This document shows, one piece after another, positions 1 to 15,600 of a stretch of 64,000 nucleotides of DNA; positions within the stretch are counted from its first letter, which is position 1, and each line of letters begins with the position of its first letter. The stretch is taken from contig JABVXV010000216.1 in NCBI GenBank assembly GCA_013365325.1, positions 1-64,000 of the forward strand, written 5' to 3'. The notes under the pieces were generated by a model. It did no database searches and was not told the DNA's origin. It saw only the letters and a program-made list of their open reading frames with translations. The DNA comes from Dipetalonema caudispina (lineage: Eukaryota; Nematoda; Chromadorea; Rhabditida; Onchocercidae). A program made the translations under genes and the position numbers.

Positions 1-89
<89 letters not shown>

Positions 90-137
90 TATTATTATTA
101 CTATTATTATTATTATTATTACTATTGTTATTATTAC

Positions 138-207
<70 letters not shown>

Positions 208-236
208 GTTATTATTCATATTATTATTATTATTGT
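1..236. repeat. (ATT)n microsatellite
   Basis: An almost uninterrupted run of ATT/TTA triplets with a few interruptions (ACT, GTT, ACC). It degrades after about 205 into mixed ATT/ATC/GTC triplets up to about 330. Open frames across it read as runs of Ile/Val/Met and are not genes. Confidence 0.95.
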
Positions 237-943
237 CATCATCATCATCACTGTTATAATAATTGTAACTGTTTTCACCATAGTTTTAATCATCATTATT
301 ACGATTGATAATAATAATGGTCATAATCATGGTCACAGTGATAATCATAATCTTCATCTCCTCATTCATCAGCTGCAACAGTTTTGATAGCAAACATTTA
401 TGGCAGCTGGTGGTTCGATCTGACGATTATTATAGAGTTGCTGAAAGCCGAAGCTCCACCCCGAGTCATTTCTCTATCCGACCAATCATATGCTTCCTGC
501 TGTATCCGTTGATCGGTCCATCCATTCATCCTTCTGCCCCCTCCCCTTCATTGCAACCACTAGTCTCGATCATTACTCCTATCGTTTAGGGATAAAGTCC
601 GGTTTTCTGGATTACTTTTCGGAATGTGAAAGATTTGAAATACTGGTCATTTTATCCAATTTACGAGATTTATCACTGTGGTATACGGTATTACCAATAT
701 TTCTGGGATTTATATTTAATTTTAAAAAAATATTCGAAAAGCTATGAAAGCTATTAATAAATTAAAATAGTTACTGCTTTAAAATAACACACCTTAAGCA
801 ATTTGTTTTTTGTTAATTTGTAATACTACATAATATACTTTAGTTTTCTGGAATATCAAAAATTGTGATGAAAGAATTACTGCAAAATTTGAATGATTAA
901 AATGTTGTAGAATTTTCAGGTTGAATAATTTGAATGCTCCGAT
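237..943 (+). promoter_or_regulatory. Upstream region of cfi-1 with a splice or trans-splice acceptor
   Basis: I see no gene here. From about 330 to 560 the composition is more balanced than in the flanks. Just before the first coding exon there is a good acceptor (AATTTTCAG, AG at 918-919) followed 25 bases later by the chosen ATG. It could accept a spliced leader or a non-coding 5' exon; which one cannot be told from DNA. Confidence 0.5.
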
Positions 944-3259
944 ATGTCGATAGCAATGGAAACAACACCGGTATCGGTATCTTCAGCATCAGGAGCTGAT
1001 TTAAATTCTGATAAGCCTTTGGAACAATCGCAACATGCACTACAAATGCAATTATCCTGCAGCGCCTCATCAACTCCCCCATTACAGAATATATCGGAGC
1101 AATCCGGTGTCCTACAATCAGACTTGAGTACCAATCTATCGACTATTTTAAATGCTTCAAAAAATAATGATGTAATTATTCATGCTATTTTGTTTTTGTT
1201 ATAAACCAAAAGGATTTCTCGTATATTCATATCATCGTATATCTTACCAAATAATTTCACTTCAAAACAATAATACGATGCTTGCCTATCCTGAAACTAC
1301 ACGATGTTTTAAAATTATTATTATCAAATTTGCATCAATTTGATTAATCGAAACATTTTCAGTGAAAGAGTATTTTCAACTTTTATAACTTTCTTAAAGC
1401 TTCTTCTAAAATTAAATTTTTAAACTTCTTTATTTCATTGAATATTCTTCTAATTTACTAAATTTTACGTTCTTTCGATGATTTGCTAACTAAAATTGAA
1501 TTTCTTTTTCGTCATTTAGTTTAGTCATAGTATTAAGAGTAAATTTTCTATGGTATTTTTTTTTTTTTTTCTCTTTATAATTTCTAGGATGTTTAGATTA
1601 AAAGTGGAAATTCACCTGTAATTGATGATGATGCCAATTCGTTGTTAGAACGTGAGCTTGAAGTTCAACAAAAAGCCTTCCAAAGGTTTACTTCCTCATT
1701 AAACGGTACGATTCAATTATATTTTGTGGAAAAATTTTTAATAACATTAAAATTCGACTAAATTTGAGTAACTTCATATTTAAATTAATTTACTCTATTT
1801 CCAAAATAAATTTACATCCCGTTGATTTTTAATTCTCTCTTAAAACTTAATTTCTCATTTGCTTTAGATTTAATGGTAAAAATAGCTTCCATTGTTTGAG
1901 ATTGTTTCATTTTTCTAAATATTTTCAACTTATAGAAGTTAATTATACATGGCAATCATATCACTTTGATATTTGCAGATCTCAGATTTCGATCAACATT
2001 TCCAATCAATGTTTTTCCGCCATTTTTAGCTGCTCTTCAGCAAAATCCCTTAGCATTGCATAATCAATTCGCAGCAGTTAGCAGTAATCCGAGAAGTTCC
2101 GGTGTATCACCTGGTCTTGATGATGAGGATGAAAATGAAGCACTGGCAAGTACTGAGCCAGAAGATTTGACTATTAAGTAAAATTTACTACAATTTTTTC
2201 TTTTTTTTCTTCCCATTCAATTCGATAATAAATGTGAATAAATTATGTTAAAATTAACCTAATCAGTAATATAAGAAATAATTTCTCTTTTTTCGTCACA
2301 TTTTCGTTCTTTTTTTTCCTTTTTTTGCGTTTGTTTTTTTTTTTTTTTTTTTGCATATTTTTTCCAAATTTTTTTTAAGTGAAAATTTTCGGAAGTGTAC
2401 AAATTTTCTCAAAGATAAATGTGAAATTTGTTAATTTTAAGCTTCCGTAAAGACAAAAAAGAATGTATTACGGGAGCTGGTGGAAGTACCGGTGATGATA
2501 ATGCAGATTCGGATGCTAGTGGACAACAAAATTGGTCATATGAAGAACAATTTAAACAAGTATGTTTTCCAAAAAAATTTTATCATCATATTGTATGTAT
2601 ACTTTTAAAATATTACATTTGAATTCACATTTATGATATGTTTAAAAGTGACAAATCAATCGACTAAATGTTTAATACGAATAGATTAGCAATTCAGGTA
2701 TTCAATTTCTTAAAACTTACAATTTTTTCTTTTTTTTTTTTTTTTTTAAATTTAAAATTGTTGAGGTTTGTATTCATCTTGTCGGAATCCATTCACTTTT
2801 TAGTTTATCTATTCGTCTGTCTTTCCGCCTGTCCATCTGGCAGTACCTGTTAGATTAAACAGTTGTGCATTATATTATTTAGCAGCAGTTTAAGCAATAT
2901 GGAAGGAAAAAGCAAAAAAAAAAAAAAAAAAAATGAAGCATTCTTATCTTTAAATGAAATGTGATCCACTTTTTTTTTTTTTTTTCTTCCTTAATATATA
3001 TACATAATTTATATAAACTTCGAAATTTCACATACACACATATACATATGATTTCTCTTAATTATATTTTTCTAAATTTAAAAAAAAAATTTAAATTTCC
3101 TTTTATCTAAGAATTCATTTACCTTTCATTTTATCCAATCGGTTATCTTCAAATCCTATTCATCTGACCAATCAAATTAAAAAACTTTCATATACATATA
3201 TTTTTTTCAATGTATAATTTATATATGTAATTGTTTTATTTAAACATTTATATATAAAT

Positions 3260-3313
<54 letters not shown>

Positions 3314-3574
3314 AAACCTCTGTCAGATTTCGTTGAAAAGTTGAAACCATTCCATCACATCTTACTCATACATAGCTGTTCTTTAAACTAAAGAGTAGAT
3401 AAAATTTCAAAAAATTTGTTTATTTCAAAATTTACAGCCAAAAAGTAGGAGAAAATTGCTAGGAAAAAATTAATCTTCTTATCCCGTCAGCTTGACTCAA
3501 ACCGAAAATCCATTGATGATGATGATGTCAATGATGAAAAACGAAATTTTTGTTTGTCTCAACAAAAGACAAAA

Positions 3575-3607
<33 letters not shown>

Positions 3608-6600
3608 ATTTGTAATATGAACAACCGGATTGGATAGACAAACAGACAGACAGATAAATGTGAACGGAGATTGGTTAAATGAAAGATAGAAATTGAGATC
3701 TATTTGAATAAGTAGAGATTAAAACTTGAGCCTAAGCCTAAGCCTAAGGAAATCATGTAGACCATTTATCATCATTCCAATTCTCTCTCTCTCTCTCTTT
3801 CTCTTTCTCTTTCTTTCTTCATTCATTTTAACCTTCGATTTCTTCCTGTCCAATCTACAACAGCTAATCGAATGGAAACATTGCAATGAAATTAGATGCC
3901 TGACAAGAGTATTGGGAAAAAAATAAATCGAGCGCTCAACAACTGTTTCAATTTCATTTTCGAACTAATTTTTGTATTACAATCCGTTCCAAAGTTAATT
4001 TCTTCAGATACACAAATTATAGTTTGTAGGACTATTTGAAAATTTTTCGAAAAATAAAAAATAAAAAATAGAAAAAAATTGTGATAGAATGTTAGATTTT
4101 AGAAATTCTTCTCACACAAAAACGATTAACATTTTATCAATTATCATTCTCGAAAATACTATAAATACTATGATCATACGATAGGGTCGAAGGTCTTCCT
4201 AATTCTGATATTAACAATGTTATGATGAAAGTTATTGTTACAAATATAGTATTCAACAATATCACTTATCTTTTTCCTTAATTTAATTCATCAAAAATAA
4301 AATCTTTTTAACTTAAATTTATCAATGATTGATGTGCTTACTAAAAAAAAAAGAAAAGAAAAATGATGAAATTTTATCTTTTTTTTTTCCTTTAATTTCA
4401 AATTTGAATAAAACGATACAGTATCATTTAACAGAATGAATGAATGGAATGAAATGGGCGTGGCTGTGCGTGTTCTGTACTCAAAAACACGTAAATATAC
4501 CATTTGCGCTCATTCATTCAACATATTTATTGGAAATTAATAGGAAATTTAATTAAATTAATTTTCAAATTAAATCATTAAAATGTAAAATTTAATTAAT
4601 TACAAATAGATTAATTTAATCTACATATACAATTATTTGATTTATTCCAGAAATATCCTCTAATCATACGCATGACATTGCTAATAAAATTATTTTCATA
4701 ATTACTTATTTTGCTTTCTTCTAGAAAAAAAAAGAAAAAAAAGGACGGATGACATAAAGTTGACTGGCATGATGTCTTTTTCCTCTCCATTCCTATCTCT
4801 ATGTTTACATGTCACCTTTATCTATTCCTATCATCTTAAATAATTTTAATTTTAATAATTAGTTATTACTTTTGGGATTTCACTTCCAATCAAGTTTATA
4901 TTCCTCCGTATATTAAAAATTTTACAAAATTTTCAAAAATAATGTTTGATAATTCTAATTGTTTATGTTTTCAATTTAGCGTTTATTTTAAAAAAAAAAA
5001 TTCTTAAATTTTAACTTCCAAAATTGATTAAAACATTTTATTGTATTATGCTCATCATTATATTGCTATTATTTGTGTTTTAAAGAAATTTTTCAAAATT
5101 CTAAATAAATTCCTGAATTATACGAAACTTTTGCATGCGACTTATCATAGTGGTATGCTCATTAGAACCAGATGTTACAAAGATAATTTCACTAGCAAAA
5201 TTAATTTATTTTAATTGCATAGCATAAATCATTGACTAACTTATTTTAGACGGATAATAATAATAACACACTGCATCTGCCTTTTTTCTATATTAAAATA
5301 ATTTGTATTGCATTTGATTGCAGTAAAAATTTATAAAATTTTAATTTAAAATGGATAATATAATCGATTTCGTACACTTATAAAATAAGCTATTAACTAT
5401 CAGAATGACAAGAGAAAAGTTCATAACCATCATTTATAATCCCATAATAGTTTTTTGGTTCGTCTTATGCAAATGATTGTATATTAAGCTTCACAATAAC
5501 CTCCATTTTTATCCGTTCATCAATCATTCCAATCTTTATACCTACTTTTCCGGAAAAGAATTTATCAAAAAAAGTGCAATTACTCTATCATTTTCTTTTT
5601 TATAAATTAGAAATATCAAAAATATGTGTAATATACTGTAATTTCTAATGTGATATGGTAGCTATTCAGTTAAAGTGTTCTAAGAATGACTGAGAGAGGA
5701 TGATACATTTAAAAATATTTGAAAAGATAAATTTAAATTAGTTAACCATTTTCATAGGATAAATTAGTGAGGATTATAATTATTGTAAGAAGATGTTTCA
5801 GGAAATATATGCTAAAAAGCGAATTGATAGAGAGGTTAAAAGAGGGGGGATAGGTCGAAAGTAGTTATAAATAGTCCTAGATTAATTGCCTATGAATAAG
5901 TCCCAAGAAGTTCTGAATTGAAGTTCAAAAGTCTCAATACTGCTATTTCAATCCCTTGTGAATTGATTTAGATATGAATGTAAGATAAGAAAGGATTGGA
6001 TAAATAAATGCATATGACGAGTAATGGACGAAGTTCAAAAATATGCCGATATTTTAACGCAGTAAATTAAAGAATTTGAAATAAAAGCATGAAAATATAT
6101 CGAATTGATTTAAAATTTTAATTTCAATTCAGGGATGCAACATGAAATTTGATAAAATAACACTTGTTGTGTCAATTTTTGTCTGATTTTAAAATAAATT
6201 ATCCCATGAGCTTTTCCAATGTATATAAGCTTCATACATTTTTTTTTTTTTTTTTTTTTTTAGAAAGTCGAAATTTTTAGATTTGAAAAGTTTCAGTTTA
6301 TGCACATTTTTCATTTTCGAAACTCTTTATTATATTTTAAATCGTCACAATGTGGGAAAAATTTCTGACTTCAATTTAGGGATATAGCTTGAAATTTTAT
6401 AAAATGCATTCTTGTTTTTTTCTACTGCAAGGAAACAAGACGGAATGAATTCCGTTCCTGCAAATTTTCATTATTTTTAAATTTAATTGAATAATTAGAT
6501 CATATTTGGATAATTTCATCATTTTAAGTTTTTAATTCATCCAAGCAATCCAGGAGGAGTAGTAATATTTTTTGTACATATTTTAACTATTCATGCTGAC

Positions 6601-9600
6601 AATTCAATTTGTTATTCCGAATTTTGTAGAAAACAAATATGAAAAGGAATGATGAAAATTTCTGGTTATTATTAGCAGTTAAAGAAACGAATGAATGAGG
6701 ATAATTTTTTGGAGAAAAAAAAAAAAATAAATAAATTTCTTTCTAATTATCATCAAAAACAAATGATTTGGTATAGCTATAACTAAAACTTGAAATATCA
6801 AATTTATTTTGTCAAAAATGAGGCATTTTGTTAAGAACTTAAAAAATTTTACGAATTATATAAGTTTATTAGATAGAATATGCTTAAAATAATGAGTATA
6901 TTTTTTTAACAAAAAGCATAAGAAATAAATGGTGAAAAAATGAGGATTACATTTGAACAAAGCTTTTAGGTTACATTTGAAGATGAGAAAAAAAAACGAA
7001 GTCAAATAACTTGAAGTCATCAAAAAGCATTTTTTTTTTTTTTGTTTACATCATCAGAGATAATAAATTTTAAATTAAGAATTTTTCTCTTGACAATAGT
7101 TAAACCGACAAGTAGAACTTTGAAAAGTTCAGGATGGATGTGTTTTTGTTAATATATGATTGGATTCCTATTAGCAAATCAATTTCTCAAACATAAAATC
7201 AAATGGTTGGCTTTTGGTATAAATAACTTCAAATAATTTAGCTCATTTTTATTGTCATATTTAATGCTTCGAATTTATTACTTAGTTTTTTGTTCCACCA
7301 ATGTATTCTAAAATTATCGTAAAAAAGTTGTGCTGATGAAATTAACAAGCAACTCTTGTTAGAGTATTCCAAGTATAAATATTGAAAGAAGATAAAGCCG
7401 GTTTCATAAAGTGGAATAAAGTGATTAATACTGCAATTTTAATTAAATAATTGCTAAAATTCCAGTTGCTATGTTGAAATTACAAATGCACTATTTATAT
7501 CGTATATAGCCAATTAATTCGAATTATTTATTGCAATTTCGACATATACATACATGCATGCATTAAAGCTTTTTACGCAAAATTTTTAGTTTTAAATTTG
7601 TAAAACTAAGATTTTGTGAATTTCATATGATAATGATTAGTACAAATGAATATTTGAAATCAAATATATGATAATAAAACAATAAGTAACATGATAGCTT
7701 AATCGTCATCATGATAAACCATTAATGCTTAAATGGTACAGTATTTCAACAAAATATCATTATCAAAGTGATTGAACCACGTAAGGAAAGTTTGAATATC
7801 GTTAGAATTTCTTGAATTGTTGCATATCTTCAAAATTATCATTTTAGTATGAAAAATTTGAATTCAATTTCTTACTGATTTTTATGCTCTATAATTTTTA
7901 ATTGGTAAGAATTGTTTTTCAGTTATATGAATTATCAGATGATGTAAAAAGAAAAGAATGGTTAGACGATTGGCTTGGTTTTATGCATCGTATTGGTAAG
8001 TTTTATCATTATTACAAAGAGATGATTAATTTTAAAAAAAGACCTAATTTCAAATTTTTTTTTTTTTTTTGAAATTTACGTAATATATTAAATGTGCTTA
8101 TGAAGTAGCAGAAATTTAAGCAATCTTAAACTTATTATATAAATGATTTTAATTTTCCTCTCTTTTCATATATTTTAATTTTGCTGAAATTATAGAATTT
8201 GAGCAAAAAATTTTTTTATTTTAGAAATTTTGCATTTTATTCTATGATTAATCTGCTTGAATAAATACAAATTTATCATACATGCATAAAATGTAAGCCT
8301 TATTTGGAAATGTTATTATCACATATTTGAAGATTTGAGATTTGACCGAATAACGTATTTAAATCTAAAATTATAAAAGAACATTTATGGTTGAATGAAT
8401 TCGGTGAGATTTTTCACGATGCATCTTTTCTTAGTAAGCATTGATAATGATGAATAATTGATGGTTTTTTTTTTTTTTTTTTTTTGTTTTGTGGACAATT
8501 CACAAGAAATGCATAAATAAATGAGGGCTTCAAATTTTTAGAAGGCCAATCCCTTCTTTCTCGATCCCAATTCATAGCTTTTGATTCTTATTTTTGCTTA
8601 ATTTCATCATGGCACTTCAGTTGAAGAAATTATGATATGCATTGAAATAGATGAAATAAAATATGCTTAGGTAAGAATTTATCCTACTTTACGAAATTTA
8701 TTTAAGAACTCTTCAAAAATCTTTTTTATTGATTAACGACTATTTCTCGCATGTCAAATTAGCATAAAAGAGGCGAAAAGTAGTGAAAATAAAATGAAAT
8801 ACTCATAAAGCATCAGTTATTATTACTTCAAAGATTATTGAAAATTCTCGAAATTTCATCAATACTTTAGAATTTAATCTCACATTAATTAAATTTGCTA
8901 ATAACATTGATGGTAAATAATGCTTTTATCATTAAGATCGATGCACAAAAAATAAAGAAAAAATAAAAAAAACTAAAAATAAATGATAAACGATTGGCGG
9001 AACGTTTCATGATATGGTACATGAAACAAGCCGACAGAGGATTGGTTGTCCGCGCTTGTTTAATTTTCTTTCCGTTCCGCAGATGGATCATTTATGTCTG
9101 TTACGGTGATTCATTGAGAAGTGGTAATAATTGAATGATTAGTTCTCTCGAAATCTATAAGTGAATGAATATGCGGATTCTCTCGGGATCTATGAGTGGT
9201 TTAATATGCGGGATTAAGGATGTTTTCGATGCTAAAAACTATTGCTAATGATAACTTATCATTGAAAACAATTTCTCTTTAGTTTTGTTTTCATTTCATT
9301 TTTTTTTTTTTTTTTCAATCTACTCTGCTTCTCTGTCCATCAGCTTCTCTCGCTCTCTGCCAACTCTTATCATTGCTGAGTTTACTCTGTTATTGTATGA
9401 ACTTTTGATGATAAACTGTTACTGTATCATTGTTTCCATTAACAGTAATATTAGGTATCGTTCATTTTTTTTACCCATTTCCCTTATCAGTACCAGTTAT
9501 CGATAATATTTTTATCACCCTTTTGTTATCAGGATAATTTATCATCCTGAATATGATAAGTAATGATAATGATCCATGATAATTATAATCATTCTCATTA

Positions 9601-12600
9601 CTATTATCAGTTTTCTTATTTCTCTGTATTAAGGGAAGAGGATAGAAGGAACAAAGTGGCGGTAATAGTAATGTGAAATTTTCACAATTCTATAAATGAT
9701 TGAAATTAAGAGCAACATGCTACTAATATAATGAAACAATTAAATTAATTTTTTTGAATTCTAAATTATAAAATCAGATTGCAAATAAAAGGTAAATAAC
9801 GAAAAGAATAAGTTGCTATGATTTTAATATCATATCGAATTACTTAATACCTTGAAGGTATAAATATATATATATATATATATAAATCTTTTAAGCTTCT
9901 ATAGCAATCATTAAACTGAAATAAAATGATAAATACGTTTGTGATATGCTGATGATGCAGTACAAATAGCACTATATTATAGCTATTAATTAAACTTGAA
10001 ATTTTATTTTGATAAAACAACATTATTTTGATCTGAAATCTATAATTTATACGATTCCTAATTAGAAATTTTAAAAATTTCATGAAATTTGGAAATTTGG
10101 CATATTTTAAGAGAAAGCTAAAAGATTAAGCTTTGTTACTTGCGGACATGAATCAATCATGAGTAAACATATTCGGACAAACACAAATGATAATTTATTG
10201 TAACTAGAAAATTCTTTGATCAGTTATCAAGATTGATTGAAATTTGCAAGATTAAATTCATAAATTTTTCAAGAATGATGACATCAGAAGATGTTTTTTA
10301 GATTTTTTTTTTTTAATTTCATTTCCTCTTTTTTCCTTCACATGTTATTTGATGCAATAGAATTATGAAGCAATATTTATAGGAAGAATAGATTGAATAA
10401 TTCATACAATTCGATAGCTAAATTAGCAAAAAAAAAAAAAAAATTAAAAAATTATGCAAATTAATATGAAATTAAACACGAAAATGCAATAATTATAAAT
10501 AAATAAGTAAATTTAACTTGCTTAAAATATTCTCAGCACTATCATACATTGAGCATAAATGGAGGAATTTCAGGAAAACCGGTTACACGAATACCAATTA
10601 TGGCTAAACAAGTCTTAGACTTATATGAACTTTATCGATTGGTTGTACAACATGGTGGTTTAGTTGAAATTATCAACAAAAAATTATGGCGTGAAATAAC
10701 GAGAGGATTAAATTTACCATCATCAATTACCTCTGCTGCATTCACGTTAAGAACACAGTAAGTTGTATATTTGTAAAGTATTAAAATTATTAATAATTGG
10801 CATAAAATTGGATGAAGTAATGCCATAGAAAATCTTATCCATCATGTTGAATATATTTTTTCCTCACACTCTTTTTTTTTTTTTTTTTTTAAATTTTTCA
10901 CATTGATGCAATTCAAGAAAAATTTGATATCTGATGATTTGATCAATTAATCAGTTATTAATTCCATTAGTTAACGCTATCTCATTCAATATCTTCCTTT
11001 TCTTTTTTTTTTTTTTTTTTTTTTGACAATTTTAATTAAGCGAAACAACTTGCGGTTAGCATTGTGAACTATCGTTGGTAACATTATCATTAATAAATAT
11101 ATCAAGTGAATAATTAGTTTGTAATCAAAATAGATAATTAAAATTTTAAACTGACCATATTGTTTTTCTATTAATTAAATTCAAAATTTTGCTATTTTAA
11201 TAAATCAAAAAAGTTATATTAAGTTAATTTTTCTGTTATTTTTTTGGTTTTATCTTTCTCAGCTGTAGCAAAATCTAATCGTTCATAACGATGCTATTTC
11301 TATGGGTTCGTTTGAAGCGATAAAAATGTCAATTAGTGGCTAGAAATTTCAGGACAATTAATTAAATCTTATTTTAAAGCTGACTTCATCATAATGGAAT
11401 GGAAGGATAAAAGAGCGGGAAGACTAGGAAAGATTGAGAAATTGGTGAAGAAAACGGAATGGAAGTTAAATTTGACGGGGATCGGAAGAGCAGACATACG
11501 AATCGTAGATTTATTAGCCTTGATTGATATACATTGTATTGTATGAAGAAAGAAATGGATAATGAATGAGAAAGATTCGATCAAACTTCTCCGCAAAACA
11601 GAAAAGATTGAGGAGGATAAATGTGACACAATAGATCGATTGATATATGATATTCCAAATATTAAATTTCTACAAATTGATGATATTAGAAGAAAGCAGA
11701 CAGGGATTGGAATTGGATTAGATCAAATTAAAAAAAAGCAAAAATATGACATTTAGGGATGATATAAGTTGAATTGTTACAATTTATCAATAAAAGTTAA
11801 ATGATCAACATATACATATATATATATCAAGAAATGCTTTAATATAGAAAAGTTTGAATTTCAAATTTATTTATTTAAATTTTTGTGTAATTTCATTGAA
11901 GATAAACTCATTAATTTTGTATTACTATTTGATACCTTAGTGTTGCAAATTTTTTTAATTCACAAAGAACAATATGTTAGATAGAGCCATGGAAACTGGG
12001 CACATAAAAAAGATATATATTGTCTGGCCAACAAAAACGTTTTATTTAATCCATTATATTAGCTAAGCTATTGCATTTATTTGGTTTTTTTTGACATATA
12101 CTTTGTTTCTTTTTTCTTGGTTTATTCAAAAAAATTGTTGCAAACTATATGATACTGTAATGCAAACTATAAGCTGTTTTACATAAGTTGAATTAATTAA
12201 AAGAAATTTTTAACTATTTCGAAAAAAAAAATAATAAAAATTCTAGCATTTAGGGTTGCTAAATGATTGATGCAAAACAATTTAATGCATTTCATTTAAC
12301 TTTAAATTCAAGTTACATATCAAAAATTAACACGAATATATTGATATTAAAAGATATACAATGCTAAACATTTAAGCATAATATGTATTCTCGAATTTAA
12401 ATTTGAAATTTAAGTTTAATAGTGTAAAAGTTCCCATTAAGGACAGATTGTAAAATTGGATTAAGTTTTGAAATTAATAAAACAAAGTGATTTACACGGA
12501 AATTTAATGGGTTTATTTATCTCAATTGGATCTGAAAAGCAAAAATTCGAGAAAAAAAGGAAATGCTCGAATGCCAGATGTTATGAGAATTATGTAATTT

Positions 12601-15600
12601 CCACTAATTTGGAAAATATTTTTCGCTGTTTTTTCTTTGAAATATATTCCGCAAAACATCGACGATGATATAAAATTGATAATTGAAACAATATGTTGTT
12701 ATATGTATGTATGTTTGGTAAATTTTATGAAAGGCAAAAATATAAAAATTGATAAAATTGTAAAGTAAGGGAGAAAGCAATCCAAATACATTGAATTAGT
12801 TTATTGAATTATTAATTTTGCTAATAGTATTATTAATTATTATTATTATTATTTATTATTAAAATTAAATTTTCTGAGTACTTCTGTTTTTATAAAACAA
12901 TTAGTTATTAAAAGTATATTTCTAACCATACAGCTATCGAAATATTTAATATTTCGAATTTCTTATTGTATCCTCCTGATAATTTTGTTTGAAATGCTTC
13001 TTCTGATTTATCAAATAATAAAATGCAGTAAATTTGAAATCTAATTCAAATAGGAATAAATGATGTACAATATAACATTTATTGAATAAAATTCGTTACT
13101 CCATATATGAAATCGTTTTTTCTTTTTCTTGTTTTTAATTCAAAAGTTATCATCAGCTTTAGATTCAAATTAATTTCACTCTGATCTGTTCCTGTTATGA
13201 GTTATTAAGTTAACTTTAAAGCCAGTAATAACAGTTAACTTCATTCTAATTGTTTTATATTTTACAATTGATAAAGGTTTATTTGTTATTTTCAATAAGC
13301 TATCGTTGTAATATCGTCATTTGAGCCTAATATCTAAGTCCATTGATTCATTCACGGATAAACACATTTCATAATGATAGGATGAATTTTTTGTTTTGCT
13401 GTTAGAGGGATTTTGCATCGCAAGGTGATCATTAGATCAAATTTCACTTTTCACTTTTCACTTTTCACTTTCTTTTCGTCAAAAAATTGTGAAATATCTT
13501 TTTTTTTTTTTTTTGTTTTTTGATGAATATTTCATCAACTATTTTTACTGCTAAATGCAAAGAATAAGATTATAAACTTTGTGCTTTTTCTCATACTTTA
13601 TCCTTCACTTCAACATTATACTATTTCGTGTTTTTTTTTTTTCTTCAAAATTTTTCGTTTTATTTTTTTTTTTTTTCATTTTTCTCTTAAAATGACATAT
13701 TAATGAAATGAAGAAGAAATGGAAAAGAGTGGAGAAAAAAGAAGGAGAGGGATAGGAAATAAAGGATGAGGAAAAATATAAGATTTTTTTTTTGACCTCA
13801 GGTACATTGATTGGCAACATAAGATTTGGATAAAGACGTAATATGAGGGAAACAAAATGAACTTTAAACAGGTTTTTATTTTAAAATTTAAAAAAATTTT
13901 GACAAAATTTTTTGTTTGCGTTTCCTTCATTTTTAGCGTATGTTCCAAGTTTTTGTAAATGATGAAACCAGCTGTTTTATTACGACAATTTCGAATCAGT
14001 CCAACAAATAACAGATAGATCTTTCATTAGACTTCTTACGCCCATCATCTTTTGGGAAAATTTTTGTTCATTGCAATGAATGATTTAAATGATAATGAAA
14101 AAATGAAAAGAAAAAAAAAAAGAAGAGGACGCAAAATAATATATTTGAAAGAGAAAGAAACGAACAGTTTTTTTCTTTCCTTTTTTTTTTTTGCTTAATC
14201 ATTACGAAACAAATTAATTTGTGGCAAATTTTTTAAACAATTATACATATTCTAATATACTTAATAGTTTTTAAGAAAAAATCTAAAAATTAGTTACGAA
14301 ATCTTTTCTTTTAACACTTTAAATCTTAGAAAATTTCATAATAAATACGATAAATTCATGAATTTTATTTCAACCCCTAAATTTGTCGTGACACATTATA
14401 GTATCGTAGCACATGAAAGAGAATTTTAATATCATATTATCACAATAAATATTTCAGATATCAAAAATATCTGTATGATTATGAATGTGAAAAAGAAGGT
14501 CTCAGTACGGCACCCGATTTACAGCAAGCAATTGATGGAAATCGGCGTGAAGGAAGACGAAATGCATCGACCGGATCTGCAAATTATCCGCAAGTTGGAT
14601 ATTCGGTTGCTGCAACTGCTGCTGCTGCCGCAGCGCATCATAACTCAACGGCATTACTTAACAAACATCTCAATGGTACATTAAGTCTTCGAAATGGTAA
14701 GTATGTAATGATACTTTTGAGAGTTTTTTATGATAAACAAATAAGAGTACGTTTAATTTAGAATTCATTTTAAAATTATTTTAAATAGAAAATTAATGCT
14801 AGATATAGTAAAAAATTAGATTAATAAGTTAGTAAGTGTAGAAATAGTTGTAATTTTCAATAATTTTTAGGCTTAGATGATGATGCTGGTTTGGGCCCAG
14901 CTTCACAACAAGCAGCTTTAGTAGCTGCTTATCATGTTGAACAATTAGCTGTTCTGGAAGCACAACAGAGGCAATTTGAACGAGCACAACGGTAAATTAT
15001 TAATAGATTTATAGGTGGAAAATTAATTTCGACAAAAATATAAGATTGAAATTTAAGGTAAAAATTGCAATTCAAACTACATTTTTACTGGATAGTTTCG
15101 TAATTTCTAAAATTTTTTCTGAATAACCTTACGTAGTAATGATTTCATTTTTTTTCCTTTTTAAAAAGAGGAATTTTCAATAAGAAGAAAACTTCCAGAG
15201 CCGCGGTAGAAGCGGTAACTCGGCATTCAGCTCATACACGCAACAAAAATAATACAAACAATACTAACGGCAATAATGGCGGTAGTAGCGGTGGTGGTGG
15301 TGGTGGTAGTAGTGGCCATCATTCGCATATGTCGGGACGTGAATCAACATCATCCGCGGATTCAGATGGTGCAGCACCTGCAAAACGAGCTCGAACTTAT
15401 TCCTCGATTACCGGTACGGCTGCTGATACCACTAATGCTGCAGCTGTTGCCGCTGTTGCGGCTGCAGCAATGAACGATGAAAATGGTCTCAGCAATAATT
15501 TATTGGCTAATTTGGCTACGGAACGTTTATTTGGTAGTATTCCATCAGCACATCTCAAAATTACCAGTCGAGGAGGTAAATTGATCGATTTTTTAATTCA

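Noticed and set aside
305..747. Two overlapping + strand ORFs after the ATT repeat
   Set aside because: The first begins inside the degraded triplet repeat (Ile/Val runs). Neither has a family signature or splice partners that I could find.
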